Assembly (NCBI GenBank): GCA_019359695.1
Contig: JAHHGV010000031.1
Coordinates: 50,401 to 114,400, forward strand
Length of the DNA stretch: 64,000 nt
Direction: 5' to 3'
Source: Brasilonema angustatum HA4187-MV1
Lineage (GTDB): Bacteria; Cyanobacteriota; Cyanobacteriia; Cyanobacteriales; Nostocaceae
Shown here: positions 54,751 to 63,876 of the stretch, piece after piece
How the letters are laid out: every line of letters begins with the position of its first letter
Numbering within the stretch: the first letter of the stretch is position 1
Program-made: the position numbers and the translations under genes
The notes under the pieces: generated by a model
Told to the model about the DNA's origin: nothing
The model's database searches: none
Seen by the model: the letters and a program-made list of their open reading frames with translations, nothing else

Positions 54751-56049
54751 TCAAGACCCTACCTGTAAAACTTGCACTTGTTCTCCAACTGCAATAAGTG
54801 TTGTACCCACTGGTAGAACCGCTAAGCCATTGGTTTGAGCTAAATTAATTAAGTTTCCAGAATTTTGAAGACCACCAGCTGGCTGAAATTCGTAAACTCC
54901 ATTTTTGACGTACAACTGACCCCAAACATAAGTTTCGCGCTTACCACCAGAACATAACTCCTGACGCGCCAGCGCTTTGATATACACTGGTTCCCAACCT
55001 TGAGCAAGTCCTGAAAGTTTTTTGATAGCTGGTTGTACAAATCGCCAAAAAGTCACCAAAGCAGCAACGGGGTTTCCTGGTAAACCAAAGTACACAATTG
55101 GACGTACATCGTTTTCAAATGTCGCAACTGTCAGGGGTTTACCAGGTTTAGTGGCAATAGCACGAACGTGGATTTTACCTCCCAGTGACTCTAGAATTTG
55201 CTCAACATAATCATAATCTCCCACGGAGACACCTCCCGAAGAGATAACGACATCAGCATGAGCAATAGCGTAAGCAATAGCTTCTTTGAGTGCTTCTGGT
55301 TTATCCTTAATAATTCCTAATATTATGGGTTCAGCACCACTGTGTCGAATTAAAGTTGCCAGGGCATACCGATTTGAATCTACAATTTGACCCGGTTGCA
55401 ACGGCCTGTCAGGGGTAACCAGTTCATCTCCTGTAGAGAAAATAGCAACACGGGGACGGCGAAAAACCTTCAGTTGGGTACATTGAAATGCAGCTAATAC
55501 AGCAATTTCTGAAGCCTTCAACAGAATACCTGCTGGTAGTAATTGCGTCCCTGCTCGGTAGTACATTCCCCGTTTTCTCACAAATTCCTGCAGCTTTGGG
55601 GGTGTAAGGATAATCACACGGTTTTCTTCCCGACGTGTTCTTTCTTGCATCACAACTGTATCAGCACCCGCAGGCATAACTGCACCTGTAAAAATTCGCG
55701 CTGCTTGCCCTGATTGAATCGTAGATTCCGGTTGAACCCCAGCAGGTATTTCTTCAACAATCTCTAAGACTGCTGGCTTTTGCTCACTACAGTTGTGCAC
55801 ATCTTCATATCGCACTGCATAGCCATCCATTGCTGAGTTGTCCCAGTGGGGAAAATCCAGTTGACTAGTCACCTCTGATGCTAAAATGCGATCTGCGCTC
55901 CGCAGCGCAGCGAAGCTATCGCTCCAAGGGGGCGGCTCCAAAGGAGCATCACCTGGTGATAACAAATCAACCAATTCTATATCCTGTTGAGTACTCAGGG
56001 GTTGTACTAAATTGAAAATAATGTTTTCTGCATCGCTTACTGATAGCAT
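54751..56049 (-). CDS. moeA: Molybdopterin molybdenumtransferase MoeA
   Basis: This 432-residue enzyme inserts molybdate into adenylated molybdopterin. Family motifs are WDNSAMDGYAVRYED, IFTGAVMPAGADTVVMQE, STGDELVTP, DSNRYALATLIRHSGAEP, SSGGVSVGDYDYVEQIL and FGLPGNPVAALVTF. Residues about 43-54 (SDSFAALRSADR) are encoded by a palindromic repeat related to the one in cas6. It lies in a variable N-terminal loop where an insertion should be tolerated. The gene is monocistronic as far as visible. Confidence 0.96.
   Translation of the reverse strand: MLSVSDAENIIFNLVQPLSTQQDIELVDLLSPGDAPLEPPPWSDSFAALRSADRILASEVTSQLDFPHWDNSAMDGYAVRYEDVHNCSEQKPAVLEIVEEIPAGVQPESTIQSGQAARIFTGAVMPAGADTVVMQERTRREENRVIILTPPKLQEFVRKRGMYYRAGTQLLPAGILLKASEIAVLAAFQCTQLKVFRRPRVAIFSTGDELVTPDRPLQPGQIVDSNRYALATLIRHSGAEPIILGIIKDKPEALKEAIAYAIAHADVVISSGGVSVGDYDYVEQILESLGGKIHVRAIATKPGKPLTVATFENDVRPIVYFGLPGNPVAALVTFWRFVQPAIKKLSGLAQGWEPVYIKALARQELCSGGKRETYVWGQLYVKNGVYEFQPAGGLQNSGNLINLAQTNGLAVLPVGTTLIAVGEQVQVLQVGS
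55888..55922. repeat. Palindromic repeat inserted in frame within moeA
   Basis: This 35-bp element on the coding strand starts GCGATAGCTTCGCTGC and ends GCGCAGATCGC. It closely matches the cas6 element at 4265-4299, and the reading frame stays open through it. Confidence 0.7.
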
Positions 56050-56472
56050 AATATCGTCCTCGTAATAACCTAACCAAGAAACTTCCCAAACACAAAACTA
56101 AAACAATCAAAATACTAAGAGCGTCTGGACTCGTCACCTTAAGACGACATGAGTTACATTGTGAAAAGGTCAATGTAAATGCAGCAAATAGTTTACTAAT
56201 TGCTGATCACTTGCCGGATTAGTTATAGTCTCAAAATTTTCGTTCACTGATTATTATTTTATACCCCGGCTGTTGAGGAGCCATATTTAAATAAAGTTTC
56301 AATAAAGATTGTATAAAGCAATGCCATTATTACCGATAACCCCTTAGCAACAGTGACTACTGACACAGCACAATTCATACATCTAGTTCAACATCATAAT
56401 AACGTCATCATTATGTTTCGCTGTGAAGAACTATCCCAAGTTCACATCACAGCGATAAAATAACTTAATTTT
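56050..56472. promoter_or_regulatory. 423-bp gap between divergent moeA and histidine kinase genes
   Basis: AT-rich promoter space. No repeat, RNA gene or coding frame of quality is seen. Confidence 0.5.
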
Positions 56473-58062
56473 ATGAATAAGGCATCAATTAGCATTCTTT
56501 TAGTAGAAGATAATCCCAGCGATGCCAACTTGTTGCAGCAAACACTTTGGCATTTAGGCAAGGAAAAATGGCATGTGGTACATTTGGAGCGTTTAAGTGA
56601 TGCGCTCAATGCCTGTAGTAAAAACGTTTTTGATATAGTTTTGTTGGATCTTTCTCTACCGGATTCTCAAGGATTGAAGACTTTAGCAAAGTTTTCTGCT
56701 GTAGCACCAAACATCCCAACAGTGGCGCTAACGGGGTTTGACGATGAAGACATTGCTTTACAAGCAGTGGCTAATAGTGTACAAGATTATCTGGTGAAAG
56801 GACAAATTACGCCAAAGTTACTAGAACATGTTATTCGATATGCTATCGAGCGGCGACAAATTCTGAATCAATTACGAGAATGTCAGCATCGCTTGCGGGG
56901 AGTTTTTGAACAAACATCTCAATCGATAGTGCTACTTACTTGTAAGGGGATGATTGTGGAAATGAACCAATCTGCCCTGAATTTGTGGCGTACTCAACAA
57001 GATTGTGTTGGCAAACCGTTGTGGGGTCTTGAAAGCTGGAATTTATCTTCTGTAAATCCAGGGTGGTTAAAAAGTATCATTGCCAAAGCTGCTGATGGTG
57101 AGTTTCTCCGCCATGAATTGCAATTACGCAGCGCAAACGATTTGATGCAGTGGATTGACTTTTCCGTCAGACCGTTAAAAGATGAAACTGGAAAAGTGGT
57201 GCTACTGATTGTCGAAGCTTGTGATGTTAGCGAGCAAAAATGCGCTGAAGCAGAAATGATCAAAGCATGGCAACAGGAACGGGAACTCAACGAAATGAAA
57301 TCTAGCTTTGTTTCTATGGTCTCCCATGAGTTTCGCAATCCAATGTCCGTGATTCGCACAGCAGTAGAACTACTCGAATCATATAACCATCAGTTGTCTG
57401 ACCCGCAAAGGAGTAAATACTTTGGCAAAATTCAAACTGCTATACGTCAGATGCAGCAATTATTAGATGAAGTCTTATTTTGGGGCAGAAGTGATGCAGG
57501 CAAACTACAATATGAACCTACACTCCTAGATTTAGAACATTTCTGTAGCGAACTGACACAAACTTTACAATTAAGTGCTAGTGGAAAACACCAGATTATT
57601 TTTAGGTTTCAGGGAAAACGTACTCCAGTTCTGTTGGACGAAAATCTGTTACGTTACATTTTGACCAATTTACTTTCCAATGCTATCAAGTATTCTCCTC
57701 AAGGTGGCGTCATTCGATTTGATGTCATTTCTCAAGATGATACCGTCACGTTCCAAATCCAAGATTCCGGTATTGGTATCCCCATCAAAGACCAACAACT
57801 TTTGTTTGAAACTTTCCATCGTGCCAGCAATGTCGGTAGTATTCCAGGAACGGGACTGGGGCTATCGATAGTCAAAAAGTGTGTCGAACTGCATCAAGGT
57901 CAGATCTACTTAGAAAGCCAAGTGGGAGTAGGGACAACATTTACAGTCAAGCTTTCATTGAATCATCAAAGTTTGCAGTCCTTAGAACTTATTGAAAGTG
58001 GTTCAGATTTACAAAGTTTGAAGCACAAATCTCATCGGCTCTCTGCGGGAAAGAATGCGTAA
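56473..58062 (+). CDS. Response regulator-PAS-histidine kinase hybrid
   Basis: This is a 529-residue two-component protein. An N-terminal receiver (residues ~5-125) has phospho-acceptor Asp59 (VLLDLSLPDS). A PAS/PAC segment follows (~140-258). The HisKA domain has His285 in MVSHEFRNP, and the HATPase domain has the N box LLSNAIKYSP, G1 DSGIGI and G2 GTGLGLSIV. It is soluble, with no membrane segments. The reversed order (receiver first) is common in cyanobacteria and points to a phosphorelay in which another kinase feeds the receiver. The signal is unknown. Confidence 0.94.
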   Translation: MNKASISILLVEDNPSDANLLQQTLWHLGKEKWHVVHLERLSDALNACSKNVFDIVLLDLSLPDSQGLKTLAKFSAVAPNIPTVALTGFDDEDIALQAVANSVQDYLVKGQITPKLLEHVIRYAIERRQILNQLRECQHRLRGVFEQTSQSIVLLTCKGMIVEMNQSALNLWRTQQDCVGKPLWGLESWNLSSVNPGWLKSIIAKAADGEFLRHELQLRSANDLMQWIDFSVRPLKDETGKVVLLIVEACDVSEQKCAEAEMIKAWQQERELNEMKSSFVSMVSHEFRNPMSVIRTAVELLESYNHQLSDPQRSKYFGKIQTAIRQMQQLLDEVLFWGRSDAGKLQYEPTLLDLEHFCSELTQTLQLSASGKHQIIFRFQGKRTPVLLDENLLRYILTNLLSNAIKYSPQGGVIRFDVISQDDTVTFQIQDSGIGIPIKDQQLLFETFHRASNVGSIPGTGLGLSIVKKCVELHQGQIYLESQVGVGTTFTVKLSLNHQSLQSLELIESGSDLQSLKHKSHRLSAGKNA

Positions 58063-58132
58063 GTAACTTTAACATTAAACTAGAGGGAAAAAAAACCAAC
58101 CTCCAAACTTCCTCTAAATACGCATCTAAAAT

Positions 58133-58675
58133 ATGTCTATTGAACAAGTTCCTCCCAAACACTATCCTAAGGTTGATTTTGGGCGAAGAGGAATGGCATC
58201 AGGCATTGATTTCCTTTGTGTCTGGATAGTGAGTTCCTTATTGGGAAGTTCTCAACTCGGTGTGCAAATTGTTCAAATACTAGTTTTTGCTATTGCTTGG
58301 GTAATTTTGCGGGTTATTGTACCTTACAACAATCAAGGGCAAAGTTTAGGGCACTATGCTTTTGATCTCAAGGTGTTAGAAATCGAACGAGGTAGAGTTC
58401 CTGATTTACAATCTCTTTTGAAGCGAGAAGGAATAATCGGGCTTGGCACACTTCTGGTTTCGATCGCACTGAGTAACATCATACGTAATCCCACTGCTAT
58501 ACTGCTATTTATTCCATTGGCAATAGACTGTGGTGCAGCTTTTTCTGATACCCAACTGCGGCAAGCTTTGCATGACCGCTATGCCAAGACTATGGTCATT
58601 TCGTCGCGTCGTGGCTATTCCCTTGACATAAAAATTAAGCGGTTAGTTGAAAAAAGGCGGCGAAATATGAGATAA
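58133..58675 (+). CDS. RDD family membrane protein
   Basis: This is a 180-residue protein. The RDD domain begins with RRGMASGIDFLCVWIVSSLL (Arg and Asp of the name visible) and has three to four hydrophobic segments in residues ~20-145 (IVQILVFAIAWVILRVIVPY; IGLGTLLVSIALSNIIR). It includes the conserved QSLGHYAFDLKVL and HDRYAKTMVI near the C-terminus. RDD proteins are implicated in transport, but the substrate is unknown. It lies 70 nt after the histidine kinase gene. Confidence 0.88.
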   Translation: MSIEQVPPKHYPKVDFGRRGMASGIDFLCVWIVSSLLGSSQLGVQIVQILVFAIAWVILRVIVPYNNQGQSLGHYAFDLKVLEIERGRVPDLQSLLKREGIIGLGTLLVSIALSNIIRNPTAILLFIPLAIDCGAAFSDTQLRQALHDRYAKTMVISSRRGYSLDIKIKRLVEKRRRNMR

Positions 58676-58691
58676 TTGCTATTTGTGTTAA

Positions 58692-58745
58692 ATCAGGGAA
58701 TAGGGAACAGGGAACAGGGAATAGGATATAGAGAACAGGGAATAG
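58692..58745. repeat. GGGAACA/GGGAATA heptamer repeat
   Basis: About six units of GGGAACA or GGGAATA lie between the RDD gene and rpmG. AACTGATAACT-type repeats follow at 58766-58822. Both belong to short repeats seen elsewhere in the window. Confidence 0.8.
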
Positions 58746-58855
58746 AAGAAGCGATTTCTTGACCTCCCTGATAACTCATAACTAAATAACTGATAACTGG
58801 TAACTGATAACTGAATAACTGCTAATTCTCGTCAGAATCAACATTTTGTAAGATA

Positions 58856-59050
58856 ATGGCCAAGAGCAAAGGTGCCCGCATAATAATCACACTCGAATGT
58901 ACTGAGTGTCGTACAAATTCAGACAAGCGTTCTCCTGGAGTTTCGCGTTATACAACGACTAAAAATCGTCGAAACACCACCAATCGATTAGAACTGAAAA
59001 AGTTCTGCCCGAACTGCAACAGACATACCGTTCACAAGGAAATTAAGTAA
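58856..59050 (+). CDS. rpmG: 50S ribosomal protein L33
   Basis: This 64-residue ribosomal protein begins [20 protein letters not shown] and has the zinc-ribbon cysteines CTEC and CPNC. It is directly followed by rpsR after 2 nt, the conserved cyanobacterial and plastid order L33-S18. Confidence 0.98.
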   Translation: MAKSKGARIIITLECTECRTNSDKRSPGVSRYTTTKNRRNTTNRLELKKFCPNCNRHTVHKEIK

Positions 59051-59052
59051 CA

Positions 59053-59268
59053 ATGAGCTATTACCGTCGTCGTCTATCCCCGATCAAGCCGGGAGAACCA
59101 ATTGATTACAAAGATGTTGATTTGCTGCGTAAGTTTATCACTGAGCGAGGTAAAATATTACCTCGACGGATTACAGGACTAACATCTCAGCAACAGCGAG
59201 AGTTGACATTATCAATAAAACGTGCTCGTATTATGGCATTGTTGCCGTTTATCAATGCTGAAGGTTAA
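59053..59268 (+). CDS. rpsR: 30S ribosomal protein S18
   Basis: This 71-residue protein has the S18 core [20 protein letters not shown] and [20 protein letters not shown]. It is co-transcribed with rpmG (2-nt gap) and followed by the RNase R-type gene, an order conserved in cyanobacteria. Confidence 0.98.
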   Translation: MSYYRRRLSPIKPGEPIDYKDVDLLRKFITERGKILPRRITGLTSQQQRELTLSIKRARIMALLPFINAEG

Positions 59269-59375
59269 TAATAGTTAAGAGTGATGAGTTAAGAGTAATA
59301 AGTAATTGACTCCTAACTCCTAACTCATAACTGAAATATCAAAAAAAATTGTAAATACTAATCATTGCGAGGCTT

Positions 59376-61442
59376 GTGGAGAAGGGGACGCTAGTTGAAT
59401 TTCGACTTGGTAGCGATCGCCGTTTGGGTGTAGTAGACCGTCCAGACGGCAAAAGTCGTTTATTTGTGGTAGATGAACGTGGTCAATCCCACAGTCTCGC
59501 ACCTCGGCAAATCACTTACGTAGTGACTGGGGAAACCTACAAAAGCTCGCAAATTCCCCGATTCTTGGAGGAAGTTAAGCCTTATTTAGAACCCTCCAGT
59601 TTAGAAGTCGCTTGGGAATTACTCGTAGAAGGCGGGGAAGCAGTGACGCCTTGTGAGATGGCAAATCTACTGTTTTCAGTTTCCTTAGCACCTCATTGTT
59701 ACGCTGCGTACCTTTTATTATCAGATGATAAAATTTACTTCAAACAGAAGGGAGACGCTTACGAACCGCGAAGTGCGGCTCAAGTGGCAGAACGGAAACA
59801 CCAACTAGAAATAGAGGCACTAAAAGCTAAAGGACAGCAAGAATTCCTGGCTAGAGTAGAACAGGCGCTCAAGGGTGAACCAGTTGAGTGGCAACGCTAT
59901 GATCGCCACCGCCTAGAAGCCCTAGAAAAATATGCAGCGTTAGTTGCCGATATTGTACGTGTAGGATTAAACTATGACTCCCTAGCTCGTGCTTATCCTC
60001 CCCCAGCATTGGTCTTGGAAACGATGAATATGCTGGGACGTCCCGCAACTCCCCAAGGAGCATTTCAACTGTTAGTGGATTTGGGTTGCTGGAGTCCCTA
60101 TGAAAACTTATTTTTACGTCGTTCGTCAATTCCGGTACAGTTCGCTAGCAAGGTATTAGAAGTGTCGCAACAGCGATTGGAATCACATCCACCAGACAGA
60201 GATATTAACCGCCTGGATTTGACTCATCTTAAGGTGTACACAATTGATGATGAAAGTACAACCGAGATAGATGATGGTCTAAGTTGGGAACTGCTTGGCG
60301 ATGGCAGAGAGCGGTTGTGGGTGCATATTGCTGATCCGACGCGCTGGTTGATACCAGAAGATGAGTTAGATTTAGACGCAAGAAAGCGAGGGAGTACGGT
60401 ATATTTGCCGACAGGCATGGTTCCTATGTTCCCTGAAATTCTGGCAACAGGACCGATGAGCTTGGTGCAGGGAAAAATCTGTTATGCCTTAAGTTTTGGA
60501 ATTATTTTAGATGACAGCGGAGCAGTAGAAGATTACAGCATCCATGCAAGTTTCATTAAACCAACATATCGCCTGACCTACGAAGATGTTGACGAAGTGT
60601 TGGATTTGGGTGTGCAGGCAGAATCAGAAATTGCGGCGATCGCCAATTGGGCACGACGACGTAAAGCTTGGCGATATGCTCAAGGAGCAATCAGCATCAA
60701 CATGCCCGAGGCAATGATTAAAGTTAAAGGCGACAGTATCAGCATCGATATATTGCAAGACTCCACATCACGGCAATTGGTAGCCGAGATGATGATTGTT
60801 GCTGGCGAAGTTGCTGCTCGCTACGGTCAAAAGTATAACATTCCGTTGCCCTTTCGCGGTCAACCACAGCCGGAGTTACCTCCCGAGCAAGAATTGTTAC
60901 AGATGCCAGCAGGATTTGTCCGGGCTTGCGCAATGCGTCGTTGTATGCCTAAGAGCGAAATGAGCATTACCCCCGTGCGTCATTCCGGTTTAGGTTTAGA
61001 CACTTACACCCAAGCCACTTCTCCCATCCGTCGCTATAGTGATTTACTGACTCACTTTCAACTTAAAGCACACCTACGTGGTGAAGTGTTGCCCTTTTCA
61101 GCGGAACAATTGAAACAAGTCATGATGACCGTATCTTCAATCACCCAAGAGGTGACAATGGTAGAACGGCAAACCAATAGATATTGGGCTCTAGAGTATC
61201 TGCGCCGTCAGCCTGATGAAATTTGGGAAGCAACAGTGCTGATGTGGTTGAGAGAAGATAGTGGTTTAGCGCTGATTTTATTAGAAGATTTAGGCTTGCA
61301 GTTGCCAATGTTATTTAAACGTTCTGTGAAGTTAGGCGAACAGATGTTAGTGAAAGTCCTTCATGCTGATCCTCTTAGAGACGTGATTCAGTTTCAGGAA
61401 ATTATTTATCAAGAAGCCCAACCTACGGCAAATTCAATGTAA
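59376..61442 (+). CDS. RNase R/II-family 3'-5' exoribonuclease (VacB)
   Basis: This 688-residue RNB-domain exoribonuclease has a GTG start. The N-terminal ~60 residues form a cold-shock-like domain. The RNB catalytic domain (~270-600) has the signature TIDDESTTEIDDGLS with the metal-binding aspartates, HIADPTRW, and the C-terminal block YTQATSPIRRYSDLLTHFQL. The end (~620-688) resembles a reduced S1 domain. It degrades structured RNA and matures rRNA. The stop lies 4 nt before the cas2 fossil next to CRISPR array 2, so the duplicated leader inserted right behind this gene. Confidence 0.94.
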   Translation: MEKGTLVEFRLGSDRRLGVVDRPDGKSRLFVVDERGQSHSLAPRQITYVVTGETYKSSQIPRFLEEVKPYLEPSSLEVAWELLVEGGEAVTPCEMANLLFSVSLAPHCYAAYLLLSDDKIYFKQKGDAYEPRSAAQVAERKHQLEIEALKAKGQQEFLARVEQALKGEPVEWQRYDRHRLEALEKYAALVADIVRVGLNYDSLARAYPPPALVLETMNMLGRPATPQGAFQLLVDLGCWSPYENLFLRRSSIPVQFASKVLEVSQQRLESHPPDRDINRLDLTHLKVYTIDDESTTEIDDGLSWELLGDGRERLWVHIADPTRWLIPEDELDLDARKRGSTVYLPTGMVPMFPEILATGPMSLVQGKICYALSFGIILDDSGAVEDYSIHASFIKPTYRLTYEDVDEVLDLGVQAESEIAAIANWARRRKAWRYAQGAISINMPEAMIKVKGDSISIDILQDSTSRQLVAEMMIVAGEVAARYGQKYNIPLPFRGQPQPELPPEQELLQMPAGFVRACAMRRCMPKSEMSITPVRHSGLGLDTYTQATSPIRRYSDLLTHFQLKAHLRGEVLPFSAEQLKQVMMTVSSITQEVTMVERQTNRYWALEYLRRQPDEIWEATVLMWLREDSGLALILLEDLGLQLPMLFKRSVKLGEQMLVKVLHADPLRDVIQFQEIIYQEAQPTANSM

Positions 61443-61446
61443 TTTC

Positions 61447-61530
61447 ATGCTGTGCGTCTGCTGTTTTGGTAAAGTTGACCGCATCGGTAACCTCGTGATG
61501 ACTGATTTTCTTAGCCGAATGCGCGGATGG
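61447..61530 (+). pseudogene. Fossil of the cas2 3' end
   Basis: Codons reading LCVCCFGKVDRIGNLV match the C-terminal FLCACCFGKVERIGGEPP of the intact cas2 at 1866-2153. At DNA level CTGCTGTTTTGGTAAAGTTG and GCCGAATGCGCGGATGGG are shared with the end of cas2. The remnant is out of frame and short. It shows that the leader of array 2 was copied together with its upstream gene end. Confidence 0.85.
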
Positions 61531-61746
61531 GTAGGTGTACAAAAAAGGGTTAAGAAAAAAATGACTGGATTGCTTACAGCACACGGATTTCAGGGAATAT
61601 TCGATGATAAACCATCCGCGCTCCTTAGCCAGACAGGATTTCAGCTATTTGTAGTCAATCAATTTACTTTTTTTTCTGCTATCATTAGTTCATCCGCGAT
61701 TTAGAACCTTGAAAACTTTATATGGTACACTCTTGTGAGTGCCGCA
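61531..61746 (+). promoter_or_regulatory. CRISPR leader of array 2
   Basis: This region aligns along its whole length with the leader of array 1 in opposite orientation. Shared blocks are ACTGGATTGCTTACAG (GCTGGATTGCTTACAG in leader 1), CCATCCGCGCTCCTT, AGACAGGATTTCAGC, AACCTTGAAAACTTTATATGG and GAGTGCCGCA right before the first repeat. A position-matched candidate -10 element reads TATCAT. It drives transcription rightward into array 2. Confidence 0.85.
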
Positions 61747-63874
61747 GTTGAAATTTCTCTTTCTCCCTATTAGGGATTGAAACTGATAGTTTTGCTTAAG
61801 ACGGACCAACCCGCGACCAAAGTTGAAATTTCTCTTTCTCCCTATTAGGGATTGAAACGAGGTCATGCGACCCCAACCCTTATTTATTGTATGTTGAAAT
61901 TTCTCTTTCTCCCTATTAGGGATTGAAACTTTCTTGTTGCGGTACTTGGGGTGCGGGTTTGTTGAAGTTGAAATTTCTCTTTCTCCCTATTAGGGATTGA
62001 AACAGCTGAAGCTTTCCGCAGGCGATCGCCGAATTCCCCGTTGAAATTTCTCTTTCTCCCTATTAGGGATTGAAACAAAATACCTCTTTTGAACTCGACT
62101 ACCATTGTTTGTTGAAATTTCTCTTTCTCCCTATTAGGGATTGAAACTTGTCACCAGGTTGGTTTAAGGATGGTCAACCAATTGAGTGCGTTGAAATTTC
62201 TCTTTCTCCCTATTAGGGATTGAAACGAAATATAAGGTTTCGCCGGATTCAGTCTGAGCAGTTGAAATTTCTCTTTCTCCCTATTAGGGATTGAAACTTG
62301 AGGTTAATTCTGAAGAAGTCCTTGGCTGGATGTTGAAATTTCTCTTTCTCCCTATTAGGGATTGAAACATCATCAGTATTGGCTTTGGTCAATTCAATCA
62401 GTAGTTGAAATTTCTCTTTCTCCCTATTAGGGATTGAAACTTTTCAAAAGGTATCCTCGACTTATTTTTCTCCTGTTGAAATTTCTCTTTCTCCCTATTA
62501 GGGATTGAAACAAGTTGCAATATTGCGGTGTATGACCCTAACCTGGTTGAAATTTCTCTTTCTCCCTATTAGGGATTGAAACAATTGCTTTTAGCAATCC
62601 CTTGCTGAAGTGACTGTCATAAGTTGAAATTTCTCTTTCTCCCTATTAGGGATTGAAACTTTACTGATAGTCGTATAACGCTTGAAGGAGGTGTTGAAAT
62701 TTCTCTTTCTCCCTATTAGGGATTGAAACTATCAAGTAATTCAAGCGCAGTAATAACACCTTCGGTTGAAATTTCTCTTTCTCCCTATTAGGGATTGAAA
62801 CTTGTGGGATGAATTCAGGGGTGTATTCCTGACCGTTGAAATTTCTCTTTCTCCCTATTAGGGATTGAAACTGAATAAACTTAGCAAACTCAATTCCACT
62901 AGTCATGTTGAAATTTCTCTTTCTCCCTATTAGGGATTGAAACAATGTAGTGATAAACGGCGGTGACATGTTCTCAGGTTGAAATTTCTCTTTCTCCCTA
63001 TTAGGGATTGAAACTGGTAGCCGGATGCACTGGCGATCACAGCCAGCTTTGTTGAAATTTCTCTTTCTCCCTATTAGGGATTGAAACGCGGCGATCGTAT
63101 TCGGTTCCATCCAAACTTTACGTTGAAATTTCTCTTTCTCCCTATTAGGGATTGAAACGTTCTATTTATGATTTTGACGACATAAAAAAGTTGAAATTTC
63201 TCTTTCTCCCTATTAGGGATTGAAACATCTGGCTTGCTCGTACATTGGCGACCGACCCGCTGTTGAAATTTCTCTTTCTCCCTATTAGGGATTGAAACTG
63301 GTCGGAAGGATACGGGAAAGGGAACGCTACTTTTGTTGAAATTTCTCTTTCTCCCTATTAGGGATTGAAACACGAATGATTGCTGCTTCAGAATCAAGCA
63401 AAGAAATGTTGAAATTTCTCTTTCTCCCTATTAGGGATTGAAACAGGTCTGTCAACTATTACAACGCGCACCGTGAAGTTGAAATTTCTCTTTCTCCCTA
63501 TTAGGGATTGAAACGGCAGATATAGGGTTTTTATTGGAAGACAGTATTAGTTGAAATTTCTCTTTCTCCCTATTAGGGATTGAAACAGGTTGAAAAAGCT
63601 TGAGCAGGAACAGAGAGAGTTGAAATTTCTCTTTCTCCCTATTAGGGATTGAAACATCATGGTTACATTTACTGTCTCACCTGGTTTTAGGTTGAAATTT
63701 CTCTTTCTCCCTATTAGGGATTGAAACCTTTTTCCTGTCCTTTCTGATTTAATGTCTTGTGGGGCGTTGAAATTTCTCTTTCTCCCTATTAGGGATTGAA
63801 ACGAGTTTTCCCCCAGCAGTACCTTGACCGTAACTCCGTTGAAATTTCTCTTTCTCCCTATTAGGGATTGAAAC
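61747..63874 (+). CRISPR. CRISPR array 2 (type I-D), 30 repeats
   Basis: Thirty identical 37-nt repeats run from 61747-61783 to 63838-63874, with 29 spacers of 33-40 nt. The repeat starts GTTGAAATTTCTCTTTCTCC and ends AGGGATTGAAAC. It differs from the array 1 repeat only at position 16 (T here, A there), in every copy. The leader is on the left, so the array is transcribed to the right. No cas genes adjoin it apart from the cas2 fossil, so it depends on the type I-D operon at the other end of the window. The end of the array abuts a group II intron, so further repeats may exist beyond it. Confidence 0.98.
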
Positions 63875-63876
63875 TG

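Noticed and set aside
61447..61704. 85-codon frame after the RNase R gene as a new small gene
   Set aside because: Its start is the decayed cas2 end and the rest is leader sequence conserved at DNA level, so it is not a gene.
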